From: Macrotis lagotis
Taxonomy: Eukaryota > Chordata > Mammalia > Peramelemorphia > Peramelidae
Assembly: GCF_037893015.1 (NCBI RefSeq)
Contig: NC_133663.1
Location: 219,507,753 to 219,571,752, forward strand
DNA length: 64,000 nucleotides
Reading direction: 5' to 3'
The notes under the pieces were generated by a model. That model searched no databases. It had not been told where the DNA came from and saw nothing but the letters and a program-made list of their open reading frames with translations. The position numbers were made by a program, and so were the translations under genes. Of this stretch, positions 34,021-47,030 are shown in pieces (positions within the stretch are counted from its first letter, which is position 1; every line of letters starts with the position of its first letter).

Positions 34021-35264
34021 AAAACTTTTGTTACTGGATCAAAGGAGTGCTTACCTTTGTAAATCAAACCCCAAAGCCTATTGGTTTGAGGCACTCTTTT
34101 ATGATGGAGATTAATATTGCATGCTTGATAAGGAGTGATGACATTCTCTGCAGTTACTTTGGGCACTCTTGATTTCCAGTTTTGAGACCAAAGATGGAAA
34201 CAATTCCACCTTAGGTTGATGAGTTAGACTCTGGGAAGAAATGGACATGAGAGGAGCTAAGAGACTCATTATATCTCTATTCCCAGACACAAGAGACTGT
34301 GAGGAATTTCTCTGGGACACTTTGGGTTGAGCAACTGCTTTCGGTGGGAGAACCTCAATCCAAATTATCTGATATATCTTATTATTTAAAAAAACAATTT
34401 AAAGAAAAACAATCTCTGCAAGATGACTCAATCATAAAATGTTAAATTGATAAACTATCTTATTAAAGTAATACAAGTTAATCCCATTGTTCCAGGTACC
34501 ATAACTTGAATCAAGAGGTTTTTTCACTGCCTCTCTAACACTATTATCTCTGGGACTGATGGCAGTGTGCCTCTGGATTATTTGAAAGGTCAGACTAAAT
34601 CCTTTAGTAACATAAGTCTGCTCTTTTGTTTGTGATCTCTGCTTTCTGATCAGAAGGAAAAAGGAAGACAGTTCATCTCCTTAAGGAGTTTACAATATAA
34701 AGGAGCAAAATAATATCTTAAAATGATCTGGAAAAGGTAGGAAGGAAGGGAAGGGTTTCAAGTAGTAGCTGGCCTGGGACTTTATATATTTGTGGAGTAT
34801 TGTAGATGAAAAAATGAAGAGTTACCTGGAAAGTTCTGACCCCTCTATAAAGAAAAGTTTAGGAGGAGAAATTATTGCTCTAACCTCCAACCTTCCAGTC
34901 AGATAGCACAGGTAACCAAGAGAGCTGAGATGTTATTGAGTATCGAAAGCTGACTCAATTTCCATGGTGACAATATGCTAGGTGATGAACTGATCCTAGG
35001 AGAATGGGGGGACTGTGATATGGCATTCCTGGAGTGAAAATCAAGCAAATGGAAACTAAAGATGAAAACCAAACTGATGCAAAGTGAAGCAAAAGTGAAA
35101 AAAGTCTGAGAGACAGAATTTTACAATAAAATAAAAAGTGAGTGACCTCTTTTTCTTTTTTGTTTGTAAAAGAAATATCCAGACCTGTGATTTCACAACT
35201 TAAAAAAAAAAACACTTCTAAGTGAAGAATTTCATCTAATAATAGAAGTTATCCTAATCTGGAA
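34021..35264. other. Intergenic DNA, nothing recognised
   Basis: No gene and no repeat that I can assign. Confidence 0.35.
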
Positions 35265-35343
35265 CACTGGTTAAGCAATTTGTTTAATGTCCTACAACCT
35301 ATGTCAATGGGAGACCTTGAATCCTCATTTTCCTGTCTCTAAG

Positions 35344-35345
<2 letters not shown>
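35265..35345 (+). repeat. MIR-type fragment
   Basis: TTAAGCAATTTGTTTAATGT then CCTTGAATCCTCATTTTCCT and TCTCTAAGGTC resemble the MIR 3' half, next to a CT microsatellite. Confidence 0.4.

Positions 35346-35396
<51 letters not shown>
35346..35396. repeat. (CT)n microsatellite
   Basis: About 25 CT dinucleotides. Confidence 0.97.
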
Positions 35397-35400
<4 letters not shown>

Positions 35401-38116
35401 CACCATGCTGCCTTTCTATTTAAAAATCTGGCAAAAAGTTTGATATTTTAAGAAAATGATAATGATTGCTTGAACAAGACTTGAGCAGATCAGCTTTATG
35501 TAGTTAACAGATTTATTTCAACACATCATCTATGATTCTAATGAAGACAGATTTTTTTTTTTTTGGATTCTGAAAGAAAAGAAGCCCATCTTTTATGATG
35601 ACCCAGACTAAGAATTCAAAGAAGAAAATAATAAATAATAATTCATATCTCTGATGCCCTATAGATCATGGAAAAATCATTTCATTTTGTTGAGTTTTAT
35701 GAAAAGTCCTAATATTTGCTTGCTAGATTACAGTTTAAAGAGGGGTTCTCCTCAGTGAGGAATCATAGATCCTTGATACGTCAATGGATTATATTTTACC
35801 ATTCACAAACTGTTCCCCTCAAAACCACCCTATGACCCAGGGTATGTAAGTATGATTATACACAGATAGGAAACCAAGGTTCAGGCTAGTAATTTTATTT
35901 TCTTTTGGTCACAGAATGTCATATGATAAATGTCATAGAGTATGTTACAGCGAAAGAAGAAGGGCAAACACTCAAACAGTGCATCTTGCTCCTGGTTTTC
36001 TTGCTTGTACTAATACAATGACAAATTAACACTGAGGAAAACTAGTATGTGTTTAAAAAGACCTTAGGTAATTTAGGAGACTGGCTCCCAGACTAATTAG
36101 TCACATGAAGGCAACCAGGAAGAAAGAAGAGTATTATCTAACCTCTTTGGATCCCAGATTTTTTTCTATAATTGATAGGTTTGGATTACAGAGTCTCTAA
36201 GTTTCCTTCTAGCCCTAAATCTATGATTCTAAGGTCTTTTGATAAGGAAATATTGCTTTTTATTTGCATATATAAATAGCACATAGTCTATTTGATACTC
36301 TAGATGCCATATATAGTAACATTCATCAAGCTTATAAACTAAGCTAATGAAATAAATAAATTCATAGTCCATTTGACAAAACAATATTTATGGCCAAACT
36401 ATGGGAAAAGTACATCAGAACTCCCACTGAATGACTGTGAGATGTAAGAATGAGTTTGAACTTGTTCTGTGCCTCTCCATATTCTTAATAATAACATACT
36501 TGATACTGCTTTATCTTTAGCAATAATGAGGTAGCCTTAATTCTCAATTCAGTCTACTCTTCCTCTATCATTTGGGTTTCCTCCAGTGTTCTAAACTGAC
36601 ATTCACATTTCCATCAATGGTACATTTCCACAGCCTTGGACTCAGTCTTAGTGTCCAGAAGTGACTCCTAAGTCCATGACAAGAGATGAGAAACTGCTTG
36701 TCTTATTCCTTTAGGACTGTCACAAATAGTTCACAATTAAAATGTTTATGAGTTCCTATTTTATCTTATTGATGTGTTTTTTTGCCTTTCTATGAACTTT
36801 TTAAGTGTCTGTTATTTACAAAACACTATGCTACCTGCTGCAGATACAGAGATTAATTAAACCATAGTCCAAACTCTCAAGAGACTTAGATTCTAATAGG
36901 AGAAAAAAAAATGGTCAATGGATAATGAGAATTTATCTGAACCTTAGCAAGAAGTGAAGTAGAATAGAAAGAAACAAAAGTTTGATCATTAGATTTAATT
37001 AGGCAGCACCTTGCAAGTAATTAGATATCTAGAGGATAGCCTCAAACAACTTCAGTTTGTGGAAGGGCTTGACAGGAGTGCAATAATTGCCTATCTAGCA
37101 GTCAAGCAAATTAGCATAGATACACGTGGAGAAAAGGTGGAACATCTTTCAGAAATAAAATAAAACTTCTATAAAGAAACTATAAAGTTTCCAGATAATC
37201 AAATACCAAATTATGTGCAGGAATGTCAAAATGATATTTTGCCAGAGCAGTTAGTTGTGAGAATCATTCAGAAGATCTGCCACTGAAACAATGCAGAACT
37301 ATTAACCTGAAGACAGTATGCTATGTTTATGTCTGGAGTTGCAGAAAATATTTACAGAGCTTCCCTGTCCAGTTTCAGTTGACCATATGTACTATTTCAG
37401 TTCTGAGATGCTTTAGCAACCTCTGGATCTTCTGGTCCAGCACTAGAGGAGGCTTGCAGATGAAATAAATTCCTTAATTGTCCTCTAAGAAGGAATTTCA
37501 TAAGTAAAGTAAGAATCCAATACAGTGCCAATCTTCTATTTCCATCTGTAGAGTATAACAAGGTCCTTTGTGTCCCTTCCTATGAGACCCTTTCCTCCAA
37601 TTAGGTATTGTGTGACCATGAACATATAGCAGCCTATACTGTTGGTATCTTTCCTGATTATAGGTGACTGGACATCAAACTCAAGATGTACATATTCAAA
37701 TTTTCAGTTGACTTTATAAGTTCAAGATCCAGAAATCCTAGTTTCATCAAGTGGAGTTGACTCATTTCAGGGAAAATTTCAGGGAAAATTTCAATATTAG
37801 AGAAGATAATTCTAATATAAGGAGGAGAACAAAACCTTACTGGCTGGAAGGTATAGAGATTAAGGGGATATTGTAGAGAAGAGATGAATGACCTGGCTAT
37901 GTGAATTCAATAAAAAGAGTACATTAGTTGAGAAGGGTAGAACATTAATTTCCCACCTTTCTGAGTCCCAAAGTGATTACAAGTTTTAGACAAATAATCT
38001 CTATATATGAATAAAGTCCAAATGTATTTTAGTTATAGAAAAGTGAAAAGATTGGAAGAAAATGGCTTTACCTTCAAGGTTATGAAGGAGAATGAATTGG
38101 TCCTTAAAAGAATTGA
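35397..38116. other. Intergenic DNA with a MIR fragment
   Basis: No gene. About 36140-36240 is MIR-like (TTCCTTCTAGCCCTAAATCT, ATGATTCTAAGGTC). About 36800-36905 carries a decayed start of the unnamed old repeat (CTATGCTACCTGCTGCAGAT). The rest is unassigned and comparatively free of young insertions. Confidence 0.45.
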
Positions 38117-38258
38117 AGGGGCAGCTAGGTTTCTAGTGGATAGAGCATCGGTATTGGAGTCAGGAGGTCCTGAATTCAAATTTGACCTCAGACACTCAAT
38201 AATTAGCTAGCTATGTGACCTTGGGCACTTAATCCCATTGTCTTGCAAAAACCAAAAC
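38117..38258 (+). mobile_element. tRNA-derived marsupial SINE
   Basis: Head GGCAGCTAGGTTTCTAGTGG and box B-like TTCAAATTTG; a small deletion near GGGCACTTAATCCC. Target duplication AAAAGAATTGAAG / AAAAGAAAGTTGAAG. Confidence 0.9.
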
Positions 38259-39545
38259 AAAAGAAAGTTGAAGAAGTTCTAGAAGTAAGCAAAGAGGACA
38301 AAAGAACTAGCAACACAGAGAAATTCTAATGTGCATCAGAAGGTAGGAGGACAGAAAAATGCCAAAGAGAAAGAAGAATCACAATGAACACCTAGAATTA
38401 TACAATTAGATGAGAGTCTTTTCTATTTAAAAAAAACACCTTTTAATCATATTATTAACATTTTCCATTACATTTTTAAGTCTGGGTGAGTAACAAAAAG
38501 AATGAATCAAACTCTTATTTGGAATATTTGCTGATTTTGGGGTTGTAAATGCTCACACAAACCAAAAGGAGGAGGAGGAGGCTCCAGTATATTCTCAACA
38601 CCAATCTTATTCCTTGACTTTTTTCTTTCATCACTTATTTCTCCTGTCTCCACAACATTCCATCCTCTGAAATCAGCTCTCTAATTTTCAAACTCTCAAG
38701 TTCCTAGTGATTTCTAAGAAGACCATAAGAAGATCATGCTTAAATAAGCTGTTATAGAATATCTCAACTCTCCATATGTAAGTTGTTTTGAAGCTTCCAT
38801 CCTCAACCCACCCTTCTTGCCTGTATGAGATTTTTCTATGCATCTTTCCAAGAATTCCTTTCCAGGACCCTACAATAGAAAGGAGGCTTCTCCAAAAGAG
38901 AATATTTCATTCTCCAGGGAATGATTATGTAAGTACCATCAAGAAAGATCAGAAGAAGAAGACTTGAGTAGTAGTTGTAGTCAATGACATGAGAAATACA
39001 GGCGAACATATTTACTATCCTGTAAATCAGAGAAAAATGTTCTCTTTCCAGTGAATGATTTATATGGAACAAATAACCTCTGGAGACTTGTCAAACCTGA
39101 TGATCACCACTCTCTCTTTTATATTAATTTTTATTGGGAACAGATGATTCCTCAGATGAAACCTAGAAAGTATTACTAAGTATTATGAAATCCTGGGTAA
39201 GAACTTGAGGACTCTAACAGAGAAAGGTGTATTTGAGAAATAAAGATGATGATGTTCAAGAAATGGGATTTGATTTCCAAACCATGACTTAAAATATAGG
39301 AATGATGAATTCCTGGCCTGGGATAGAGTACACCTGATAAGATCTGGCAAATTTATTTATTTCTCTGATGTCTTAGAAACCTGATCCAAAAAGCTAACAA
39401 TTCAGAGACAAAAGTAGAACATTGCTGGTATATGTATCAAGAAATTGTAAAGTTCTTTAAATGATCTTGGAAATATCCCTGAACAATTCTTAAGTACCTT
39501 TTAAAAAGTAAAGAATGTCATCCAAAAGATTTAGAACTTAAAAAA
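38259..39545. other. Intergenic DNA, nothing recognised
   Basis: No gene; a short GGA tract at 38570. The last few hundred bases may be the diverged 5' part of the L1 that follows. Confidence 0.35.
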
Positions 39546-40290
39546 GAAGATGGGAAATACTTTTCATGGATATTGATGGGAGAAGAGTTCATGATGAAAA
39601 AAATTAAGAGGAACAAAGCAAATTAAATGGACAATTTTGAGTATATGAAATTTAAAAGGTTTTTTTCAAATAAACCAATGTAGTAAAATAAGAAAGGAAA
39701 TAGCTGGGAAAAGTCTTTCTAGGACTTTTCTCTAATAGTTTCTCTAATAAAGGTCTATTATCCAAGAAGCATAATGAACTGATTTAATATATAAGTAAGA
39801 GTTATTTTCTAATAGACAGATGACCAAAGGTTGTGAGCAGGCAGTTTTCAAGGGAGAAAAGCTATAAGCAGTCATGAAAAATAAGCTCCAAATTGTTAAT
39901 AATTAGAGAAATGCATTTTTAAACAACCCCAGATTTTCACCTCAAGCCCATCACATTGGCAATGATGACAAAAATGGCAGTTGTTAGAGGGACTACAGAA
40001 AAACAACAAATATCTATCAATAGAACTGTAAATTGGTCTAGTCATTTTAGAAAGAATTAGAAACTGCCTCAAAAGTTCCTCAATTGTACCTATCTTTTGG
40101 CCCAGCAATGCCACTAAAGTCCTAGATCCTCAAAGAGATCAAAGGGAGAAAAAAAGGACTGCTATTTGAACAAAATTGCAGATTTTTGTTGTTGTTATAG
40201 CAAAGAAATGGAAACATCATCTAAGGAAAAGCTGAACAAACTATGATCATGAACCAATAAGAATATAACAATATTATTGGAGAAAGGAAC
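39546..40290 (+). mobile_element. Old LINE-1 fragment (ORF2 C-terminal part)
   Basis: Diverged sense L1: ACAGATGACCAAAGG, TTTCAAGGGAGAAAAGCTAT, AGAAATGCATTTTTAAACAA, TTTTGGCCCAGCAATGCCAC and AGCAAAGAAATGGAAACATC follow the ORF2 order seen in better copies. Confidence 0.78.
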
Positions 40291-40349
40291 ATGCATTTAT
40301 TAAGTTTGGCACAGTGCTTAAGACTTTACATATACATACAATCACAGTA

Positions 40350-40540
40350 TGATCCTCACAACAACTGGGAGATAGATGCTATTATTATTATTATTTTTCA
40401 GCTAAGGAAACTGAGGCAGACAGAGGTTAACGTCTTGCCCAGAGTCACATTGCTGGTAAGTTTCTGAAGTCACATTTGAACTCAAGATCTTCCAGACTCT
40501 AGGTCTAGTACTCTAATAACATGCCATCTCATATGCTCTA
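40350..40540 (+). repeat. MIR/THER-type CORE-SINE
   Basis: GATCCTCACAACAACTGGGA, AAGGAAACTGAGGCAGACAG and ACTCAAGATCTTCCAGACTC. Old. Confidence 0.75.
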
Positions 40541-40794
40541 AAAATATGACAAAAAAGATAATTTCAAAGAAAATTGGGATGATTTGAATGAAAATTTCTA
40601 GTGAAACAAAGAAAACAAAAAACCCACACAATAATTTATACATTGGGGGGGGTGTTGTTGTAGCTCAAAGAAAACATAATAAACATCACTAGTCACTTGT
40701 CTCCCCCACTATTCACCTAAGCAAATTTTAATTTCTGCCAGAAAGAGAAACAGGAGATTTTAGGTAGAGGTGTCCACTGTCTTCTTTTTTTTTT
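40541..40794. other. Unassigned DNA before a SINE
   Basis: Nothing recognised apart from short G- and T-runs. Confidence 0.35.
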
Positions 40795-40937
40795 TAAAGG
40801 TTTTTGCAAGGCAAATGGGGTTAAGTGGTTTGCCCAAGGTCACACAGGTAATTATTAAGTGTCTGAGGTAAGATTTGAACTCAGGAATTCCTGACTCCAG
40901 GGCCAGTGCTCTATCCACTGTGCCACCTAGTCGCCCC
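40795..40937 (-). mobile_element. tRNA-derived marsupial SINE
   Basis: TTTTTGCAAGGCAAATGGGG through GTGCCACCTAGTCGCCCC. Target duplication within TCTT-rich flanks is unclear. Confidence 0.9.
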
Positions 40938-41640
40938 TCTTTTCTCTTTTGAAAGGGGAAATATTGAGCTAAATTACATCTACTCTTTCCCTTAGACTTT
41001 ATTTACATAGGGGAGATGATTTTCAGGTTCAGTCTGATTTTTGATGACTTCATTACTGGGGAAGCAGTACTACAGAGGCTGACTCCCTTCCCACCAAATA
41101 TCAGTTCCATAATGATCACATATAACAATTAGCAGTTCATTTATCCAAGTTTGCAGAAGAGAAATCAGTAAAGGATACATAGAATATATACCAGCTAAGT
41201 TCTCTCAATGGGAGTTAGATAGTTCAGTTCATCTAAAAGAGAGTCCCAATTCTCACCCAAGAGGAAATTTCTCAGTCTCAAGTGTAATCGATTTCCTTTG
41301 CAATCCTCTGAATTTGATTTTATATATCCATTGATTTCATTAAACTTCCAAAAGGGCCCCAAAATAACAAAACAAAGCAAAAAAAAAAAAAGACTAATTC
41401 TTGATCTAAAGGGACCAGTATATATATGATCCAAAAATCATAACCAATTTTAACTTTTAGAAGATGAAAGCAAGAGTAGGCAACTTAGGATGACTACAGA
41501 TAGTAGCACAATCCCATAAGAATGTTTGGAATGTTAAAGACCAGATTGAGCTGAGACTCTCAAATGATACTATCAGTCAATGGGCAATTCCAAATACTTC
41601 TCCAGACACAGCACCAACACTAGTTTCTAGCATCTAGCCT
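40938..41640. other. Intergenic DNA, nothing recognised
   Basis: No gene or assigned repeat. Confidence 0.35.
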
Positions 41641-42790
41641 TGTAACATTTATCTACCACCCACTACTACAGCTCCCATCACTTGCACCTTGCCCTGTCCC
41701 TTTATTATTTAATAACTGGCTATGTAGGAGCAACTATATTAGTCTTTCACCTATAGGTCTCTCATCCCTATCCTCCTCAATCTTACTCCACCCACATCCT
41801 GTCCCAACTCTGCCCATTCTTTACATTCTACCCTTTGCAATTTCCACTAAATAATAACTTCCTTTCATTTTCACTCTCTTTTCCTCCCAAAATCTTAGTC
41901 TTACTTCCATCTACTTGCACTCATTAAGATCTGGATTCCTCCATGTGAATCCCTGGGGGGGAACCTCTCCAGTTCTGCCAGTTCTCTCCAGCACTAATGT
42001 TATGTTTAAGCTGATCCTTTAGGGAGAATTGGAATACTCCTTATTCCCCATTACACTTTCATCACTTAGTACTTCTCTTATTTTGAAGTATGTTATATTT
42101 ATCAGTGTTGTATACTGTCCATAAGGGCAGTTATAGAACCCCTCCCAGGATATCATCTTTTCTTCTTCTATATGCTTTCACTTGATAAGCTCATTAGCTC
42201 TCTTGGGTTTAACTATCATCTCTATGAAGATGACTTCCAGAACTATATATTTAGCATAGCTTCACTCCTGAATGACAGTTATTACTAACTTCTGCTACTC
42301 CATTTCAAGTCGAATTTCTTTGAAACACTTCAGACTCAGCATGTCTAAAACAGGACTCAAGATCATTTTTAAAGAGAGAAATAACATACAGGTGAGTGAT
42401 GACCAGGGACTATTAAAGAATTAGAACAAAAGAGGAAAAAAAAACATGAGAAAGAAAAAACCATAATGCAAATTTTAAAAAGTGAAACAGTAAGTCTTGG
42501 TCTGTAATCAGATATTATTGTTCTTTCTCTGGATGTGAATGACATCTTCCATCACAATCTTTGAGAAGTCTACCATAGTTGATCATCACAGTGTGTTGCT
42601 GTTGATGTGTCCAATGTTCTGGTTCTACTCACTTCACTAAGCATCACTTCATATAGTCTTCCTAGGTTTTTCTGAAATGAGGTGGTCATTCTTACTGTTC
42701 TCTTGGCAATATTCTAGACTCCTCACTTTCTCTTATTGTAAATAACCAACTAGTTGCCAAATCTTATTCACTACATCTCTTGTTTTCAAT
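41641..42790 (+). repeat. L2 LINE (coding part), split by an L1 fragment
   Basis: AAGCTCATTAGCTCTCTTGG, ATCATCTCTATGAAGATGAC and AGACTCAGCATGTCTAAAAC match L2 reverse-transcriptase coding DNA; TAAATAACCAACTAGTTGCC at about 42737 continues it. An old antisense L1 piece (42372-42690) lies between. The stretch 41641-42100 is probably L2 too but is weaker. Confidence 0.65.
42372..42690 (-). mobile_element. Old LINE-1 3' fragment inside L2
   Basis: Minus L1 3' UTR and ORF2 end: CAGATATTATTGTTCTTTC, TGATCATCACAGTGTGTTGC, TCTGGTTCTACTCACTTCAC, AGCATCACTTCATATAGTC parallel the 49-kb and 55-kb copies. Confidence 0.7.
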
Positions 42791-43685
42791 GTCCTGGTAG
42801 ATGCCATGTCCAATGATGAGGGAGAAAGGAGAAGTGCTATTCTTCAAGAGTAATTCTTTCTCATGGATGAGGATTTTCCTGAACTGCTGGCACATGCCAA
42901 CACTGACTAAATTTCTTAAGCATAAGTCTTTTGGAGTCACCCAAAAGCATGGCCAATTATCATTTGTCCAATGAAGTTGTTGCTCCTTTCTGACTCAATG
43001 AAGGAACTTGCTTGCATCCGTTAAAAAGCCAGTGTTTTACAGTTAGTTTAACATCTCATGAACAACTCTTCTTCTATGATTATGTGCAGGGATTTCAAGG
43101 ACCAACTCCTATACAAATTTAAGCAAGAAATTTTTGAAAGAAGTGGTAATAAAACTTTAAAGTGCAATATAAAATCATTCAGTTTTTTGGAGAGCTTCCA
43201 GCTATTGCTGGAAAATATAATACCAGGGCATTTGCAAGTGGGGAGAGTAAGTAGCAGTAATGGGAAATAGTTTTGAGGATTCCATCAGCCTCTCTCCCAC
43301 TTTAGGGTTGCCTTCAGAGAAAGAAGATCTGTACTTTTTTTTTATGTCGGCTCATTTTACTGTTTTTTTTCAGAGCTTTTTCTTTCAGTTAGTTTATGGA
43401 AAATAATTTTGTCAATGAGATCACTTTGTCATAGAGTAGTATAAATTTGAATTTCTGTTGTTCTTGAGCAACTTTCCCTATGTACTTCTATGTTCTTAAA
43501 TGTTTTTGGATGCTCCTGATGCAGGCTTGTGTGCCAAACCATGCTTTAAATTGCTTGAAGTCTTGGGCAAAAGAATATTCAGCTGGAACTCATATCATTC
43601 TAAATATATCATTCAACTTTTAGTATTTTTTACTCATCACCAATTCTTCATATTGTTATATTGTTGTTTATTCTTTGTTTTCTAA
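42791..43685. other. Intergenic DNA, nothing recognised
   Basis: Two frames of 61-70 residues are present without any family features. No gene is claimed. Confidence 0.35.
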
Positions 43686-44110
43686 GACCAATGACCCCAT
43701 GGGAATGATTTCTTGATTTGCATGTGAATTGGATTTAAGTGAGGCAGAGGTTCCCTTCTGTCATTTAAGTCCAGTGGCAGGACAAAAGTCAAGATGACTG
43801 GCAATGGGCTAGGATGCAGTGGATGTCTTTGGCATTTTCCATTTCTGACCAAATTCTAAGCATTCCATAGCTCTTGCTTCTGCTGCCTTCATGACCATTG
43901 GAACAAATTATTTTCTCATTTGTCCTTTTTACTGGGGGAAGTCTTTACATGTTCAGAGTAGACATCTCCTTTACTGATTACATGCCTGAGGCCTGTCAGT
44001 TACCCTCAATCTGGTTTAGCCCATCTGCCAATGGTTTATTGGAGTGTGGCTGTTGCACAAGGTACAACTGTTTTGGATTCACAAGAGAAGAGGAAGCTCA
44101 GAGGAACAAA
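43686..44110 (+). repeat. Unnamed marsupial interspersed repeat, sense copy
   Basis: TTCTTGATTTGCATGTGAAT, GGATTTAAGTGAGGCAGAGG, AAGTCCAGTGGCAGGACAAA, GGATGCAGTGGATGTCTTTG, GGGGGAAGTCTTTACATG, ACCCTCAATCTGGTTTAGCC. It is the same family and order as the antisense copy at 12150-12660. It lies just before the truncated OR, where the missing OR first third should be. Confidence 0.7.
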
Positions 44111-44350
44111 ATCTGATGGTCAACAGATAAGATTTCTAAAAATTCATAAGAATCACAATTCCTCAGGGTTTTGATCCTCCTTGTCATCCTTTCCTCTCTT
44201 CAAACTCAAGCTATCAGTAATATGGAATTGTGGACATGTGTCACCTTGTCTGACTCTGTGAAACATTTTTATAAGAATAATTTTAAAGTGTTGGAAGGAT
44301 TGTTGAAAATTTTAGTGATAAGACTAAATATTTTCTTGTAAAAATTATAA

Positions 44351-45001
44351 ATGACAATGGTACAAATTTATTTTCTTTGTCTTGCTGAAACCTCAAACTG
44401 CTTCCTCTTAGCAGCCATGGCATATGACCGTTATGTGGCCATATGTAATCCTCTACATTATCCCATTCTGATGTCTAAGAAACTCTGCATTCAGATGATC
44501 ATTGGAGTATATGGAATTGGCAACTTGGCTTCTCTAATTCATGTTGGTTTTCTATTCAGATTAACTTTCTGTAGGTCCCATCAAATTAACCATTTCTTTT
44601 GTGACATCATTCCATTATACCAACTCTCTTGTATAGATCCTTACATTAATGAGTGGATAATGTTTATCTTTTCAGGATCAATAGTAGTCTTCACTGTAGC
44701 AACTATCCTGGTCTCTTATCTTTACATCCTTCTCAATATCCTTAGAATGAAATCAAAGGAGGGACTAGGCAAAGCTTTTTCTACTTGTGCATCTCATTTT
44801 GTGTCTGTCTCAATTTTTGATGGTTCTATCCTCTTTTTATATATTCAATCAGGCTCAACTGAACAAGAAGATAAAGATATTCCAGTTGCTATTTTTTACA
44901 CAATAGTAATTCCCTTTTTAAATCCTTTTATTTATAGTTTGAGAAACAAGGAAGTAATCAAGACACTGAAAAGAACTGTGAAGCATCTTAAGATACTTTG
45001 A
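44351..45001 (+). pseudogene. Olfactory receptor, 5'-truncated, open 216-residue frame
   Basis: Third member of the OR5K-like array. The frame from 44351 starts at what is TM3 in the intact gene and reads through to the natural stop: [61 protein letters not shown] in TM5, [12 protein letters not shown] in TM6, [15 protein letters not shown] in TM7. No stop or shift interrupts it, and all motifs from TM3 to the tail are kept. TM1, TM2 and the first loop (about 95 codons) are missing: weak out-of-frame similarity may reach back to about 44310 (AATTTTAGTGATAAG), and beyond that an interspersed repeat and unassigned DNA take their place. A receptor without TM1-2 should not fold, so it is called a pseudogene; the clean frame suggests the loss is fairly recent. 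Confidence 0.9.
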
Positions 45002-46109
45002 AATAAAATCAATCCCTTGCATCTCAGTGACTTAAATATGATATTAAAAAATCTTGGTTAGGGAAAGTAACTCAATAAAAAAATGTTTTGTATGAGGAAA
45101 ATTATTACATTATTATATAATGACAAGATCAAATTGAGCAAACATGCATAAAGGAAGAAGAAATTTCATAATTTGTATGATTATGCTTAGATATTTATAT
45201 AATATATTATGTATATATTTATCTATTACTAGATATCAAAGTTCCAAGACCATGAGAGTAATTTAGGCATCAAGTGACTGATAAAATGAAATACATTAGC
45301 AAGTTATTGATTACTAAGCTAAAGAAGTTGACTTAGTATCAGAAAAAGTCAACAATGGAAAGGGGAAATCAAATGAACAGTTTTCAAAATTGTTGTAACC
45401 ATATCCTAGCAAGATTTAGAATTAGCAGCAATTAAAAAAAGCAAGCTTTACTATTGATGTTCACATCATCATTCTTTTCTTAGAAAGTATCTCATTTTAG
45501 ATTGTGTTCTGAACTTCCTCTCTTTGCCATTTTTCCTCTCTCCCCCATTAGATTGTAAACTATTTTACCTCTCTTTGTGTACTCATAATTTAGTATGTTT
45601 CCTGATTCATAGTGAGCAGTTAATGTTTTTAACAATTTTTTCAAAAGACTAGTGTTTCTGGAAGTGAATTTTCATATAAATAATTTGTTTCCCTCTTAAG
45701 GGCACATCTGTTTTGGGAGTTCCATGATGATACTTCCTTCATAGATGTTATTACAATTTATTTTGAAGCTAATATGTAATGTCATTTTATAAAATTATTG
45801 CTATTATGAACCTGAGACTATTATGCTTCATGTATGTTTGTTGTTTGAATTGGGTAAGTGGTCAGTTAGAAAGCAATTCTTTACTATGTCAATTAATTCA
45901 AGAAATATTTTCCTCAAATGCCACTGATTGATTCCTTAGTGAGGAAAATACCAAAACTTTCAAATCTCACTGAGTCTGAAGTAAAGCATCTCATTTGTAA
46001 ACATAAGGAAAGACACTGTATCAGCCTTAAAAAATATTGCAAAGGAAAATTTGAAAAATAAAAGATGATGAATTGATTAGCTGGCTAATTATCATCTCTG
46101 TTGTTGATT
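45002..46109. repeat. OR 3' flank with an L2 3' end
   Basis: No gene. About 45470-45650 is L2-like (ATTAGATTGTAAACTATTTT, GATTCATAGTGAGCAGTTAA). The rest is unassigned AT-rich DNA. Confidence 0.5.
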
Positions 46110-47030
46110 TTCAACCAACTTATCCAGTTTTAACTTCTCTGCTGACCTCCAGTCTCACTTCTCTCACTGACTATTGGATATCTTAAATAGGATATTCCTA
46201 AGACACATTAAACTCAACATAGTCTGGTACATTATCTTCTCCCTTTTCCCATTCAAATCCTCTCTTCTTCCTAACTTCCCTCTTTCTATTGAGGTTACTA
46301 CCATCTTCCCAATCACCCAGGCTCATAACCTAGGTGTCATCCTTCATTTCTTGCTTTCTCTCACTCTCCACATCCAATGAGCTGTCTATTCATTCTATAT
46401 CTAGAATATTGTTTTTTCTGTCCTCTGACAATGCTACTATCTCCAGTCCTGGCCTTCATCACTTCATAACTTGGTTACTGCCATAGCCTATGATGGGTTT
46501 GCCTACTTTAAATCTCTCCCCACTCTAATCCAACATTCAATTCAATTGCTAAAATGATTTTTGAAATGTCAGAGCTAATCATATTTCTCCCTGCTGGATA
46601 CATGTACATACAATAAACTCCCTATTGCTTCCAGGATCAAATACAAAATCCTCTGTTTGGCACTCAGTCCTACATTCTCCTATCTTGCTTCTCAGTGAGT
46701 ATTCTTTGGACCAAAGAACCCTGGCCTCCTGGCTATTCTAGCATCAAGAATCACCATCACTCAAATCCAGACATTCTCTCTGGCTGTCCCCCAGGTTTGC
46801 AATGTTCATTCTCCTCAGCTACATCTGCTGACTTTCCTGACTTTTTAAAAAAACAACTAAAACGTCATATTTTACTAGATGCCTTTCTTTGTATACATTT
46901 GTTTGTACTTTGTCTTTCCCCTTTAGATAATAAGTTCCTTGAGGAACTGTCCTTTCTTATTTTTATAACCCTGGAATTTAGCCCAATATCAGAAACAAAG
47001 TAGGCACTTAATAGTTGTTTATTGACCAAA
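46110..47030 (+). repeat. L2 LINE, long 3' portion
   Basis: The best L2 copy in the window: CTGACCTCCAGTCTCACTTC, TCTTCTTCCTAACTTCCCTC, ATCACCCAGGCTCATAACCT, CTGGCCTTCATCACTTCATA, TCCCTATTGCTTCCAGGATC, AAATACAAAATCCTCTGTTT and GATAATAAGTTCCTTGAGG, ending TAGTTGTTTATTG. The open frames at 46174 and 46695 are ORF2 remnants and 3' UTR, not genes. Confidence 0.85.

Noticed and set aside
43898-44116. 72-residue frame with Cys pairs
   Set aside because: It lies in an interspersed repeat and is not conserved in the other copy at 12150-12660.
46174-47003. Two frames (68 and 102 residues)
   Set aside because: They fall entirely within an L2 LINE remnant.
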